Source: Bacteroides sp.
GTDB lineage: Bacteria > Bacteroidota > Bacteroidia > Bacteroidales > Muribaculaceae
Direction: 5' to 3'
DNA: 35,180 bases
Assembly: GCA_014802345.1 (NCBI GenBank)
Contig: JAAVCM010000008.1
Location: forward strand, 25,223 to 60,402
Part shown: positions 18,701 through 26,600 of the stretch, one piece after another
How the letters are laid out: every line of letters starts with the position of its first letter
Numbering within the stretch: the stretch's first letter is position 1
Made by a program: the position numbers and the translations under genes
The notes under the pieces: generated by a model
What the model was told of the DNA's origin: nothing
What the model saw: the letters and a program-made list of their open reading frames with translations, nothing else
Databases searched by the model: none

Positions 18701-18978
18701 TCAAGGACGATTGTCATCTTTCCGGGAGTGATGTTGACTTCGCGGGTGGTCATACCGACGTAAGCCACCTGAAGTTTTTTGACTGATGCCGGGAGTGACA
18801 GAGAGAAGTTACCGTCGACGTCAGTCGAGGTACCGATCTGAGTACCGACACCCATTACGGTCGCCCCCACTAAGGGTTCGCCGTCGGCACTTGTCACCAC
18901 ACCGCTAACGCTCTGATTCTGAGCCATAACCGCAATAGTGGTGATGAGGGCCGCAAGTAGTAGAAACAGCTTTTTCAT
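15727..18978 (-). CDS. SusC/RagA-family TonB-dependent transporter (second pair)
   Basis: A 1083-residue outer-membrane importer. It has a signal peptide (residues 1-19), a carboxypeptidase-D-regulatory-like domain (about 23-97, TSTDVDGNFSLSLP) and a plug (about 105-235, with IYIRGISSINAG, LIVLDGTPY, MTVLKDAASNALYGARGANG and ILITTKKG). A long barrel follows, ending SGGINVSF with terminal Phe. The first 60 residues nearly match the other SusC (2085-5087), down to a perfect 54-bp DNA identity, while the plug and barrel are clearly different. The start at 18978 is supported by that shared N-terminus. Its upstream leader is extremely C-rich and G-poor, and a 7-codon ORF overlaps its start (ATGA). 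No sugar-cleaving enzyme is encoded nearby. Confidence 0.95.
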   Translation of the reverse strand: MKKLFLLLAALITTIAVMAQNQSVSGVVTSADGEPLVGATVMGVGTQIGTSTDVDGNFSLSLPASVKKLQVAYVGMTTREVNITPGKMTIVLDGTNVLDEVITVAYGTAKRSAFTGSASVLDASQIEAVQVTNPVDALKGKVSGVQINSQSGAPGNSNPTIYIRGISSINAGNSPLIVLDGTPYDGGMDNISSQDIESMTVLKDAASNALYGARGANGVILITTKKGKQGHARVTLDAKWGQNSRAISDYDVISSPQEYIETYGRAIGNYLTNPRGDFRMDEATALPYVNNLLFGNYYVPSSYVAAGRVGVSSSLGYNVFNVPEGESLLLSGYKFNPNATLGRVMSAGGQEYMLYPDNWSDAAYKNALRQEYNLSVSQATDRGSFYTSASYLNNEGITMNSGFERFTGRLTADVQAKNWLKVGANMSYTHYSSKYNGDDGETASSGNVFTVNNVLAPIYPLYVRDAQGQIMKDQYGNTMYDYGDGMGLGLPSRPTFSQANPLSQNILDVSKYEGNAMTASGYAEIRFLRDFKFTTNNSVNLYEQRQTQVTNPYYGQYASSNGIVYKYHTRRIDYTYQQLLNWAHQFDAHNVNVLLGHENYWNKYSYLYASRSNMLLPSNEELDGAVINGNSSSYVTSYDNEGWFGRVNYDYDSKYFVSASLRRDASSRFDPSNRWGTFWSASAAWIISKEAFFQAPWVDMLKLKVSYGEQGNDNIGNFRYTNTYTIVNSGGQAAAQPKTLGNKNITWEKGGNLNYGVDFALFNERLTGTIEGFYRKTSDMLFSFPLPTSFGYTSYYDNIGDMVNKGLEIDLHGDIIRTRNVTWSANLNLTYYKNKISRLPDERKTMTVDGVDGYSSGSYFYGEGESLYTYRVKRFAGVDKETGSSLWYYNVLDDNGEPTGEMKTTSNYSAGDFYLCGTALPDVYGGFGTSVNAFGFDFSIDFTYQLGGQVYDSTYAGLMASPYTSSRGRAMHKDLHKAWSIDNPNSNIPAMEFGDQYVTSTSDRFLTSASYLALNNLNFGYTLPSKVTKKIDVEKIRFYLSCDNVAVWSKRKGLDPRQNITGDVTNAYYAPIRTISGGINVSF

Positions 18979-18991
18979 ACCTGGTAGTTAA
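18938..18991 (-). repeat. 54-bp perfect inverted repeat, right copy (SusC start)
   Basis: Reverse complement of 2072-2125. It covers the signal-peptide codons, start codon and 13 upstream nt of the second SusC. The two copies point toward each other with 16.8 kb between them. Confidence 0.9.
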
Positions 18992-18998
18992 ATAACAT
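18975..18998 (-). CDS. Seven-codon upstream ORF coupled to SusC
   Basis: ATG at 18998 opens MLFNYQV and stops at TGA that shares bases with the SusC ATG (ATGA overlap). It arises because the 12-nt motif CTACCAGGTATG occurs twice, 20 nt apart: once at the SusC start (18976-18987) and once upstream (18996-19007). The first SusC lacks the extra copy. It could couple or tune translation, but it may simply be a by-product of the duplication. Confidence 0.45.
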   Translation of the reverse strand: MLFNYQV

Positions 18999-19299
18999 AC
19001 CTGGTAGGTGTGGTGTGTGGAGAGAGTCGGAGGGGGGAGGAGAGTCGAGATTTTTTATGTAAGTAGTTGATAAGTAGGACTAATTTGATGGAGGTGGGCT
19101 GTGTTGGAATGGAGATGCACGGAGGTGGGATATGGGGATAAATGGTGAATAAAAGGTGGAAAAGCGGGGGATTCGGATGATTTTTTGCAGCGGTTGGCTG
19201 TAATTTTGGTGTGGGTGTTGCGTCATAATCATATATTTTTCATCATCACATATTGAAAATTAAAATCTTAATGTCAAAACTACTAAATTCAATGTTTCA
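18992..19299 (-). other. 5' leader/promoter region of the second SusC and of the recombinase
   Basis: No gene fits here except the 7-codon ORF at its left edge. On the minus strand a consensus -7 box TAGTTTTG lies at 19282-19275, giving a leader of about 290 nt, but its -33 is poor. On the plus strand TAATTTTG at 19201-19208 could serve the recombinase. In 19011-19180 the plus strand has 73 G and 8 C in 170 nt, so the SusC transcript leader is very C-rich and G-poor, a composition typical of Rho-loading (rut) regions. Confidence 0.5.
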
Positions 19300-20682
19300 A
19301 TGGTTTTAAGTATTTATGTAGGCAAGAGAACCAACAGCCGGGGTAAGGTGGAGCTTTCACTGCGCTTCCGTCATGGAAAGATTGACCGGCAGGCAGCTAC
19401 TAACCTGTGGATTCATCCGGGTTGGATAGGGCAGGAGGAATATGTGTCCTCGCGTGGCAGACTGGCGCGACGCTATGTGTTGAAATTACCGGAGGATTAT
19501 GGTGGCGGTGGTCTGACACCGGCAGACACGCGTGAGTTTCGCGCGGCGGCTGAATCTCTCCAAAGGATGATGGCTTACATTGAAGATGCCTTCTGCATTG
19601 CACGCCGCAGGGTGACCGGGGCTGATTGGCTGGCGGAGACGATAGCGAAGTTCCATGCCGATGAGCTGCCGCGTCTGGAGATGGAGCGTACAGATGTCCT
19701 CGGATTGATTGACACATACATGGAACATACGTCGGGGGTGGATTCGTCGGAGAGCCGCGAGGATGCCTATCGGCTGATGCGGCGGTCACTGGCACGTTTC
19801 GAGCTATACCGAAGGTTGAAGTCTCCGCATTTCCGTCTCTTTGCCGGACGTATGGACGAGGGGATGCTGAGAGCCATAGAGAGGTTCATGCGCAGGGAGC
19901 ATCTGATAGTGAAGCGTAATCCCACGGTTGCGCAGGGGCCGGGGCTTGATGGGAGGACGCGCCCGAAGGGGCAGAATACGGTCAACGACCGCATGAAGCT
20001 GCTGAAAGCCGTGATGAGCTGGGCAGTGAAGACCCGCAGGATTTCCGTCAATCCGTTTGACTCGTTTGTCAGGTGCCGTAATGTCTACGGTACGCCTGTC
20101 TATCTGACTCTTGAAGAACGGCGCAAAGTGGAGCGGCATGATTTCTCGGATAATCCCCGCATGGCTCTGCAAAGGGACATTTTCGTTTTCCAATGTTGTG
20201 TCGGGTGCAGGGTTTCGGACCTGATGGAACTGACGGTGAGTAACATTATCAATGGGGAACTCAACTATGTGGCTAAGAAGACGCGCGACGGCCACCCTGT
20301 GACAATCAAGGTGCCTCTCAACCGGACGGCACGCGACATATTGGAACGATATGCCGACCCCGACCGTCGGACATTGTTTCCGGAAGTATATTCCCGGATG
20401 GGCTACAACCGTATAATAAAGGATATATTGAAGTGTGCGGGAATCACACGCAAGGTGGTGGTCATAGATCCGCTCACTCGGCAATCTGTGTGCCGTCACA
20501 TTTATGAAGTGGCAAGTTCCCACATGGCACGGCGCACATTCATCGGGAATATCTACAAGAAGTTCAAGGATCAGGGATTGGTGAGCGAACTCAGCGGTCA
20601 TTCTCCCGGAAGCAACGCTTTCGCACGCTACCGCGAAATCGACACCGATATGAAGCGTGAGATGGTCGATTCTATCGACTGA
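19300..20682 (+). CDS. Tyrosine recombinase/integrase
   Basis: A 460-residue site-specific recombinase of the phage-integrase family. The N-terminus (about 1-90) resembles the Arm DNA-binding domain of Bacteroidetes integrases (VELSLRFRHGKIDRQAATNLWI). A SAM-like core-binding domain spans roughly 120-250. The catalytic domain shows Arg in CCVGCRVSDLMELTV, the HxxR box HMARRTF, a conserved His in LSGHSPGSNAFARYREI and the nucleophile Tyr in the same segment. All key residues are present, so it may be active. It sits between the second SusC (divergent) and tRNA-Arg. No other mobile-element genes are in the window. It may be an integrase remnant at a tRNA or an invertase of the SusC inverted repeats. 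Confidence 0.92.
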   Translation: MVLSIYVGKRTNSRGKVELSLRFRHGKIDRQAATNLWIHPGWIGQEEYVSSRGRLARRYVLKLPEDYGGGGLTPADTREFRAAAESLQRMMAYIEDAFCIARRRVTGADWLAETIAKFHADELPRLEMERTDVLGLIDTYMEHTSGVDSSESREDAYRLMRRSLARFELYRRLKSPHFRLFAGRMDEGMLRAIERFMRREHLIVKRNPTVAQGPGLDGRTRPKGQNTVNDRMKLLKAVMSWAVKTRRISVNPFDSFVRCRNVYGTPVYLTLEERRKVERHDFSDNPRMALQRDIFVFQCCVGCRVSDLMELTVSNIINGELNYVAKKTRDGHPVTIKVPLNRTARDILERYADPDRRTLFPEVYSRMGYNRIIKDILKCAGITRKVVVIDPLTRQSVCRHIYEVASSHMARRTFIGNIYKKFKDQGLVSELSGHSPGSNAFARYREIDTDMKREMVDSID

Positions 20683-20707
20683 CGCGGCAGAACCGAGGGA
20701 GGGGGGA

Positions 20708-20749
20708 TAAAAAAAGAAAGTCACAGGTCTATTTAGACTCGTGACTTTC
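20708..20749 (-). terminator. Terminator of tRNA-Arg
   Basis: GAAAGTCAC (20716-20724) pairs with GTGACTTTC (20741-20749), with an inner GTCT/AGAC extension. On the minus strand the stem is followed by TTTTTTT, so it ends the tRNA transcript that starts near 20850. Confidence 0.88.
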
Positions 20750-20760
20750 AGTCGTTTACG

Positions 20761-20834
20761 TGACTCCTACAGGATTCAAACCTGTAACCTTCTGATCCGT
20801 AGTCAGATGCTCTATTCAGTTGAGCTAAGGAGCC
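20761..20834 (-). tRNA. tRNA-Arg(ACG)
   Basis: Full cloverleaf on the minus strand, 74 nt: acceptor GGCTCCT with AGGAGTC, D stem GCTC/GAGC, anticodon stem CTGA/TCAG with loop CTACGGA (anticodon ACG, read as ICG for CGN arginine codons), T stem ACAGG/CCTGT with loop TTTGAAT, discriminator A. CCA is not encoded. Its 3' end faces the recombinase gene 78 nt away, the geometry used by integrases that target tRNA 3' ends. Confidence 0.95.
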
Positions 20835-20851
20835 GTAATGTTTAACCGCTG

Positions 20852-20882
20852 CAAAGGTAGATATAAAAATTTAATTGTGCAA
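20852..20882 (-). promoter_or_regulatory. tRNA-Arg promoter
   Basis: Minus-strand TTG (20882-20880), 20 nt, then TACCTTTG (20859-20852). It fits TTG-N20-TAnnTTTG and lies about 18 nt upstream of the mature tRNA 5' end. Confidence 0.8.
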
Positions 20883-20885
20883 CAA

Positions 20886-20907
20886 AAATCAGAAAAATTT
20901 CTGATTT
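20886..20907. promoter_or_regulatory. Palindrome between divergent promoters
   Basis: AAATCAGAAA (20886-20895) and TTTCTGATTT (20898-20907) form a perfect 10-bp inverted repeat with a 2-nt centre. It lies 3 nt upstream of the tRNA -33 box and 11 nt upstream of the -33 box of the outer-membrane protein gene. It could be an operator for either promoter; no regulator is recognised. Confidence 0.45.
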
Positions 20908-20918
20908 ATTCCATGCAA

Positions 20919-20950
20919 TTTGTTTTTCACGGGCAATTCATGTAATTTTG
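20919..20950 (+). promoter_or_regulatory. Promoter of the outer-membrane barrel gene
   Basis: TTTG (20919-20922), exactly 20 nt, TAATTTTG (20943-20950): a full Bacteroidetes consensus. The transcript would begin near 20955, which makes the ATG at 20999 a better start than TTG 20948 or ATG 20966. Confidence 0.88.
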
Positions 20951-20998
20951 AGGGTTAAAATTAATATGGATTTACGCATTTATCACCACCTCCCGATT

Positions 20999-21754
20999 AT
21001 GAACCGACAGAAGTTAGCAGCGATATTTCTTTTCTGCATGATGATGTTTATGCCACAGTGTCTCCGCGCCCAGACGATGGGGGGGAGCAGGCAGGAAAAA
21101 TTCCTTGACACCGAGGTGCATCTCCTTCTCGGCGGAAGCTATGTGACCGAGAACTATATGAATTGTTACAGCGAGATTTCCAATCTCAACAATTCGATGG
21201 GAGTTGCGTGGGGTGTCGGTGTGGCCGTGAAGTTCAATCTTTCCAAATCGATAGGACTCGGGACAGAGCTGAACTACCTGCGCAACTCGGGAAAGATGGA
21301 TTTGGCTGTCACGACCGACGGCAAACCGAACATATCAAACGTATTCATAAAGAATAATTACCGCTCGATGAATGTCCCGGTCTACGCATCTTTCGGCCTC
21401 AATCTTGCCGGCAGCGTGAGATGGAATGTCGACGGAGGTCTGTTTTTTGATTTCGGAACGAGTGGTTCGCAGTCAGCCACGATATATACTGCCTCGGTCA
21501 ATGGCGTCGGGCAGCTCGTCACCAACACGACCAAGCAGAAGACGGACTATTACGACAACGACCGGGCTTTCCTGAACTCCTATCATAAGTTTGACATGGG
21601 TCTTCATTTGGCTACCGGGTTGACATTCATGCGTAAAATCTCTGTCGGTATCCGAGGTCAGATTGGTTTCCGCAACGTGGCTGACAGCGACGGTATCGTA
21701 AAACCTAATTCACACAACCTCCGCCTATTCGCTACGGCGGGATATGTATTTTAA
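20999..21754 (+). CDS. Outer-membrane beta-barrel protein (PorT/OMP_b-brl type)
   Basis: A 251-residue secreted protein. It starts MNRQKLAAIFLFCMMMFMPQ with a cleavable signal ending near LRAQ, and the rest is alternating hydrophobic strands rich in Gly and aromatic residues (GVGVAVKFNLSKSIGLGTEL, MNVPVYASFGLNL, HLATGLTFMRKISVGIRGQIGF). It ends ATAGYVF with a terminal Phe. This is the pattern of the small eight-to-ten-stranded barrels common in Bacteroidales; specific function is unknown. I chose the 20999 start because the promoter at 20919-20950 leaves a leader of about 45 nt and the signal peptide begins here. The gene ends 17 nt from the convergent aroB. Confidence 0.85.
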   Translation: MNRQKLAAIFLFCMMMFMPQCLRAQTMGGSRQEKFLDTEVHLLLGGSYVTENYMNCYSEISNLNNSMGVAWGVGVAVKFNLSKSIGLGTELNYLRNSGKMDLAVTTDGKPNISNVFIKNNYRSMNVPVYASFGLNLAGSVRWNVDGGLFFDFGTSGSQSATIYTASVNGVGQLVTNTTKQKTDYYDNDRAFLNSYHKFDMGLHLATGLTFMRKISVGIRGQIGFRNVADSDGIVKPNSHNLRLFATAGYVF

Positions 21755-21771
21755 ACCGGGTATTCTCTGAT

Positions 21772-22815
21772 TTATTCCATCATGTCGCGGAATATGTCGA
21801 GGGCTGCAGTGATTTCGGCTTCCGCTGCGGTACGGTCGATAAGCACTTTGCCCGGCGATGAGAGGAGGGTGAAGTTGATTGAATCGGGGGTGTCGTTTTT
21901 CTTGTCGTGGCGCATCAGTGCGATGAGGTCGGCATAGTCATCGCAGGTGATGGCGGGAGTGCCGTAGCCCTGAGATTTGAGATAGGCGGCGTAGCGATAC
22001 AGTTCGTCGGACGGGAAACCTTCTGCGGTATGTGAGAGAATCATCTCAACGAGCATACCGAAGGCTACTGCGTGACCGTGGGGAATGGGATTTCCTTTGA
22101 TTATAGAAAGCGACTCGAAGGCATGGCCGGCAGTGTGACCGAGGTTCAGCGCACGGCGGATGCCATGTTCGTGGGGATCCTCCCCGACGATGCGTTCCTT
22201 GACCTTCACGCTCTTTTCAAGGAGCGGGAGCAGACGGTCGAGGTCGGCATTGAGGATGTCGAAGCTGAGAAGGGCAGCATAATCCTCGGCTGAGGAGAGA
22301 AGACCGTGTTTGAGCATCTCGGCGTAGCCTGAGAGGAGTTCCTCGGAAGGGAGGGTTGAAAAGAGAGCAGTGGAGATGACTACGGCATCGGCAGGGGCAA
22401 ATGCTCCGATTTCGTTCTTGAAACCCTCGAAATTAATTCCTGTCTTTCCTCCGACGGCCGCATCTACGGCAGAGAGTAGGGTGGTGGGTACATTGATGAA
22501 CCTGATGCCGCGCTTGAAGGCTGAGGCAGCAAAGCCGCCCATATCGGTGACGACACCGCCGCCGATGTTTATGACAAGTGATTTGCGCGTCGCTCCCTGC
22601 TCGATGAGCGAAGCCCAGATTGACGAGAGGGTGATGATGTTCTTATGTTCATCACCGGGAGGGAAGGCTATGATTTTGTAGTCGAGTCCGAGGCGAGGGA
22701 GAACGTCGCGCTCTACGTTGGTGTCGGTGATGATGTGGACACTCGCGGGATTCATTTCGCTGACGAGACTCCTGATGGCCTCACTGACGCTGTTTGTATA
22801 GATTATGGTTTGCAT
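21772..22815 (-). CDS. aroB: 3-dehydroquinate synthase
   Basis: Second step of the shikimate pathway, converting DAHP to 3-dehydroquinate with NAD and a divalent metal. The 347-residue product has PPGDEHKN, the NAD-binding GGGVVTDMGGFAASAFKRG, the VPTTLLSAVDAAVGGKTGIN active-site segment, and metal-ligand motifs GYAEMLKHGL, NLGHTAGHAFE and PHGHAVAFGM. Length matches the family. It is the last gene of a tightly packed minus-strand set; the HAD gene upstream ends 35 nt before its start. It supplies chorismate for tryptophan synthesis, but the genes are far from trpB. Confidence 0.97.
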   Translation of the reverse strand: MQTIIYTNSVSEAIRSLVSEMNPASVHIITDTNVERDVLPRLGLDYKIIAFPPGDEHKNIITLSSIWASLIEQGATRKSLVINIGGGVVTDMGGFAASAFKRGIRFINVPTTLLSAVDAAVGGKTGINFEGFKNEIGAFAPADAVVISTALFSTLPSEELLSGYAEMLKHGLLSSAEDYAALLSFDILNADLDRLLPLLEKSVKVKERIVGEDPHEHGIRRALNLGHTAGHAFESLSIIKGNPIPHGHAVAFGMLVEMILSHTAEGFPSDELYRYAAYLKSQGYGTPAITCDDYADLIALMRHDKKNDTPDSINFTLLSSPGKVLIDRTAAEAEITAALDIFRDMME

Positions 22816-22850
22816 TTTTCGGATATGTTGTGGTATGGAGTACGGTAAAA

Positions 22851-23609
22851 TCAGATTCGGTTTACGGTGAGAAGGGAAAGAAGAAGTACGGGAAGACTCC
22901 GGGCGAAGTCGGGCATAGACGGGAACACCACCGCTGCGCCTGCCTCGCGGAGAGTTTCCTCGGGGATTGGACCGGTCGTGATGCCGATTGTGAATGCGCC
23001 CGAGCGGTCACCTGCCTCCACTCCGAGGGGTGCGTTCTCAATCACGATGGCCTGCGATGGTCTGACCCGGGCAAGCTGCATGGCCTTGATGAATGGTTCG
23101 GGATGAGGCTTACCGTGGTTGACGTCCCTTGATGTGATTATGCGGTCGTCGGAAAATATTCCGGGGAAGTCGGCTGAAATGCGGTCGATGAGTGAGCGTT
23201 GCCCCGAGCCGGTGACAAGCACCCGCGCTATTCCGGCCTCTTTGAGAGTGGTGAGCATATCAAGAGCGCCGGGCATGGGTGTGACCGGGGGAAGTTCGCG
23301 GAAATATTCGGTCTTACGCTCGTAGAGACGTTCACATTCTTCCGGGGTGGCTTCGCGGTTGAATTCGCGGCGGAAAAGAGTGTTGATGGTCGAGCGTCCT
23401 GTCCGTCCCTCGTAGAGATAGAATTCCTCACGCGTACAGTTGACACCCGCCTCGGTCATCAGACGGTGCCATGCGGCGGTATGGTTCGGCATGGAGTCAT
23501 AGAGCGTACCGTCCATGTCAATCAAAGCTGCGCGTGGAGTGACGCGCTCGAAATGGTGGCGTTCGAGAAAACGGAGAATCTCCGTGGCGTATGGTATAGG
23601 GGGTATCAT
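22851..23609 (-). CDS. HAD-superfamily phosphatase/phosphomutase (beta-PGM-like)
   Basis: A 252-residue HAD subfamily IA enzyme with an alpha-helical cap. Motif I is LIDMDGTLYDS (nucleophile Asp31, general acid Asp33), motif II is VLVTGSG, motif III Lys is in HGKPHPEPF and motif IV is IENAPLGVEAG, where an Asn follows the Glu. It probably acts on a sugar phosphate or similar small phosphate ester; a phosphomutase role is possible because Asp33 is followed by the GTLYDS context found in beta-phosphoglucomutases. Its ATG overlaps the AsmA-like stop by 4 nt, so it is co-transcribed with that gene and aroB. Confidence 0.9.
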   Translation of the reverse strand: MIPPIPYATEILRFLERHHFERVTPRAALIDMDGTLYDSMPNHTAAWHRLMTEAGVNCTREEFYLYEGRTGRSTINTLFRREFNREATPEECERLYERKTEYFRELPPVTPMPGALDMLTTLKEAGIARVLVTGSGQRSLIDRISADFPGIFSDDRIITSRDVNHGKPHPEPFIKAMQLARVRPSQAIVIENAPLGVEAGDRSGAFTIGITTGPIPEETLREAGAAVVFPSMPDFARSLPVLLLSLLTVNRI

Positions 23610-26600
23610 CTTACTTTATTGCGTGATTTTTTAGTTTTCTTATTCTTGTCAACAGAGGATTTTTTATCCTTACTGTTGTGGACGGTAGTTGCGGATGGAA
23701 TTGAATCGGGACGTTCAATCAGTCCTTGTTGCATGAAATAGAGTGAATCGGTGCGGCTGATGGTGTCGGAATTGACGTTCAGTTCGGCCGGCATTAGAGA
23801 GCCGTTGCCGTTGACCGCCGGAATATCAAGCGCACCGCTTACGGCTGCCCCGCGGACACCACGGCGGAAGATATTGCCGATTTCTCTGACGAGGTTGATA
23901 CGGGTCGTGTCGGCGATTGCTACGGATTTCGGCATATTCTTCTCGTTGAATTTCGCTTTGCCTACACGGATTTTCATGTCGTCGACATTTCCGCTGATGT
24001 TGATGCCGAATTTGAACGGCAGAGGTGATTTGAGGACGGAGACATGATAGTTGAGGTTCATTGCAAGGTCATTGGAACCCATCACGCCCAGTTTGTAGCG
24101 GTCCATATCGAAAATGAAAGGGAACAATTCGAGCTTCGAATCGCGGACTATCATCTCCACCTTCATGTGGTCTATGACATTGCGGTCTTTCTGCTTGAAC
24201 ATAAGCCATTTGCCGATTTTACGGAAGGTCTCGCGGTCAATCAGCACAAGACTGTCGCCCGACAGACTGAGAGCGGCTTTCAGCGACGGGATGTCAAGAT
24301 TCATGCCACGGTCAATCCGTGTGGTGGCAGCGAGATCGGCGTTGATGACTCCCTCGATGTCATAGAGGAGTGGCATCAGCGAGTCGATGGCAGGGACGAG
24401 GTCAAGGAACTGCCTGACGTGGAAATCTTTGAGCCGTATGCCGAAGGCAAAGGATGCGTCGGAGGGCTTGGGTGCGGAGTAGAGGGCGTTGAGGTTGATT
24501 GAACCTACCTTTGTACGGGCCCTAAGGCTGTCGAGGTTTATCGCTCCTTCAAAGACGTTGAGATTGCCCATGAAGTCGGAAAACATCAGGTCGGAGTAGG
24601 CGATGTTGGCTGCCTTTATCCTTATGGCTGCCTCGATGTTTGAAGGAACGACGAGGAGCATCGTACTGTCGGAATCCTCGGCTGACCCTCTTTCGATGGC
24701 GGCTTGGAGCTGCTGTTCATTCTCGGTGTCGGGGGTGGCGACAGCGGTTGCGGCTGAATCGCGCTCGGCAAACGAGGCTCCGGCAAAGACTGCCGCTGCA
24801 ATCTCGTTGACCTCGATGGTGTCGCCGGTCAGAGTGAAATCCAGTTTGAGAGGCTGGTGGGTCAGTGATGTCAGCGCACGGGTGATATTGCTGATTGAAC
24901 CATTCATGACGACTTCGGTATGCCCTGCACGGAAACGTGTGTCGGTGACGGTCAGCGAGTCGGAGTTGAAGCGCACGTTTAGGTCGCTGAGGGTGTTGCG
25001 GAGAGGGAAGTAAGGGGTGAAAAGCCGTGCGCGCTCGGCTTTGAGGATGCCGCGTGCCTCCCACTGGCGGAGAAGCCTGCGCATTGAGTTGTCGACACCT
25101 ATGTCAATAACTTCACCGGAAGCCACGGCTGCACTGTCGGAAGCGGCACGCGACTTGCGGCGCTCGGCGCGGATGGCTGCAGCGAGAACGCGTACGGAGT
25201 CTGCCGGGAGTTCAGGGTGGACGGCGGCAATCGAATCGGCTATACGCGAGGAACGCCGTTGTCCCCCCTCGGGTAAAATGACCGGGTGGGCAGTGACAAA
25301 GAGCATGGCTTTACTGAGGAGAGCACGGTTGACGTGGTCGGCGTAGAATGCTCCATCGGTAGCGACATTCAGCGAGAGTTGCGGCTTGCTCGTATCCTCC
25401 TTGAAACGGCGCAGGGTGGCTCCTACGGTCGAATGGCGCAGACGGACACGCATTGAATCCTCGGTGGAACGGAAAATCAGTCGTTCAGCAACGATACGCG
25501 CCCCGATGGGATTGATGAGGGTGGTGTCGGCTGACGATGCGGTGTTCTTGCATCCGACACCCATCTTTATCCCTGCCCCACGGAGTTCCATTCCTGTCAC
25601 GGAGGCGGAAATCGTGTCAATCATAAGTGAGGCAGTCAGCAGTGAGTCGACGCTGACTTCACCGCGTGTAAAGGATGAGTTCGTGCCGAGACGCAAGCGG
25701 ATTTCGTGAGAATAGATGTCGGCGGGAAGTTCGGGCATACCGGCTTTAAGGTCGTGGAGAGTGGCTTCGCCGGTCAATCGGATGCGATGGAAATTATCTT
25801 TGTCAAGATAGCTTTTGCGGAAGGCAAAACGGCTGTCGGCACGCAGGTTTCCTGAGACAGTGAAGGGGATTTGTTCAAGAAGTTTTTTCGGCAGACGGCT
25901 GATGTCGACACCACCCTTAAATGTTCCTTCGACGGTAGGGTCGCTTATGGGGGTGGTGATGTGCGAACCGAGTTCAAAACCCACGCCGGGTCCTACGGCA
26001 AGGAGGCGTTTGACATTGATTTCAGACGCATCGGGCCGGTCGCCGTCAATACTGGCGGTGGCGTGAAGAGCGAAACGGGAGAGGATGAGACGGTCGTAGG
26101 CAGCATGACCTTCGGGAATGAACAGGTCGAGGTCAAAAGAAGGGAGTTTGCTGTCGGCTGACAGTGTATATGAGCGTGTAAGGTTCAGATTGAGGCGTAC
26201 ATCAAACCCTGCATCGACTTTGGCAAGTTCACCTGCCAGATTGTCGGGGACAAGGGCGACGATGGCCGAAGCGGGAGTCTGTGGGAGGTTCAGACTGAGG
26301 GTATTGACCGTCAGGCCGTCGGTAAAATCGAAATCGGCTGTTACGGTTGTCGTTACCTCACCGGCTGAAAGTCTGAAATCTTTCAGTCCGAGATGTGTAG
26401 GAGCCGATTGCGACCATCTGATTTCACCTCCAAGGCCGAATCTGAGGGTGGGGAGGGTGAAGTCAGGCAGTGAGGCGGTAGTAGAGCCGGAGAGTTCCAC
26501 CGTGTAATCCGGCGCATCACCTCCTTCAAGCCGCGTGGATGTCAATGAGGCTTTAAGGTCGATTGAATCCGGAAGGGAGATGTAAGAGAAACTTGGCTTG

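Noticed and set aside
19804-20724. Minus-strand open frame of 306 codons opposite the recombinase
   Set aside because: The plus strand carries all catalytic motifs of a tyrosine recombinase; the antisense protein is featureless and His/Arg/Pro-rich.
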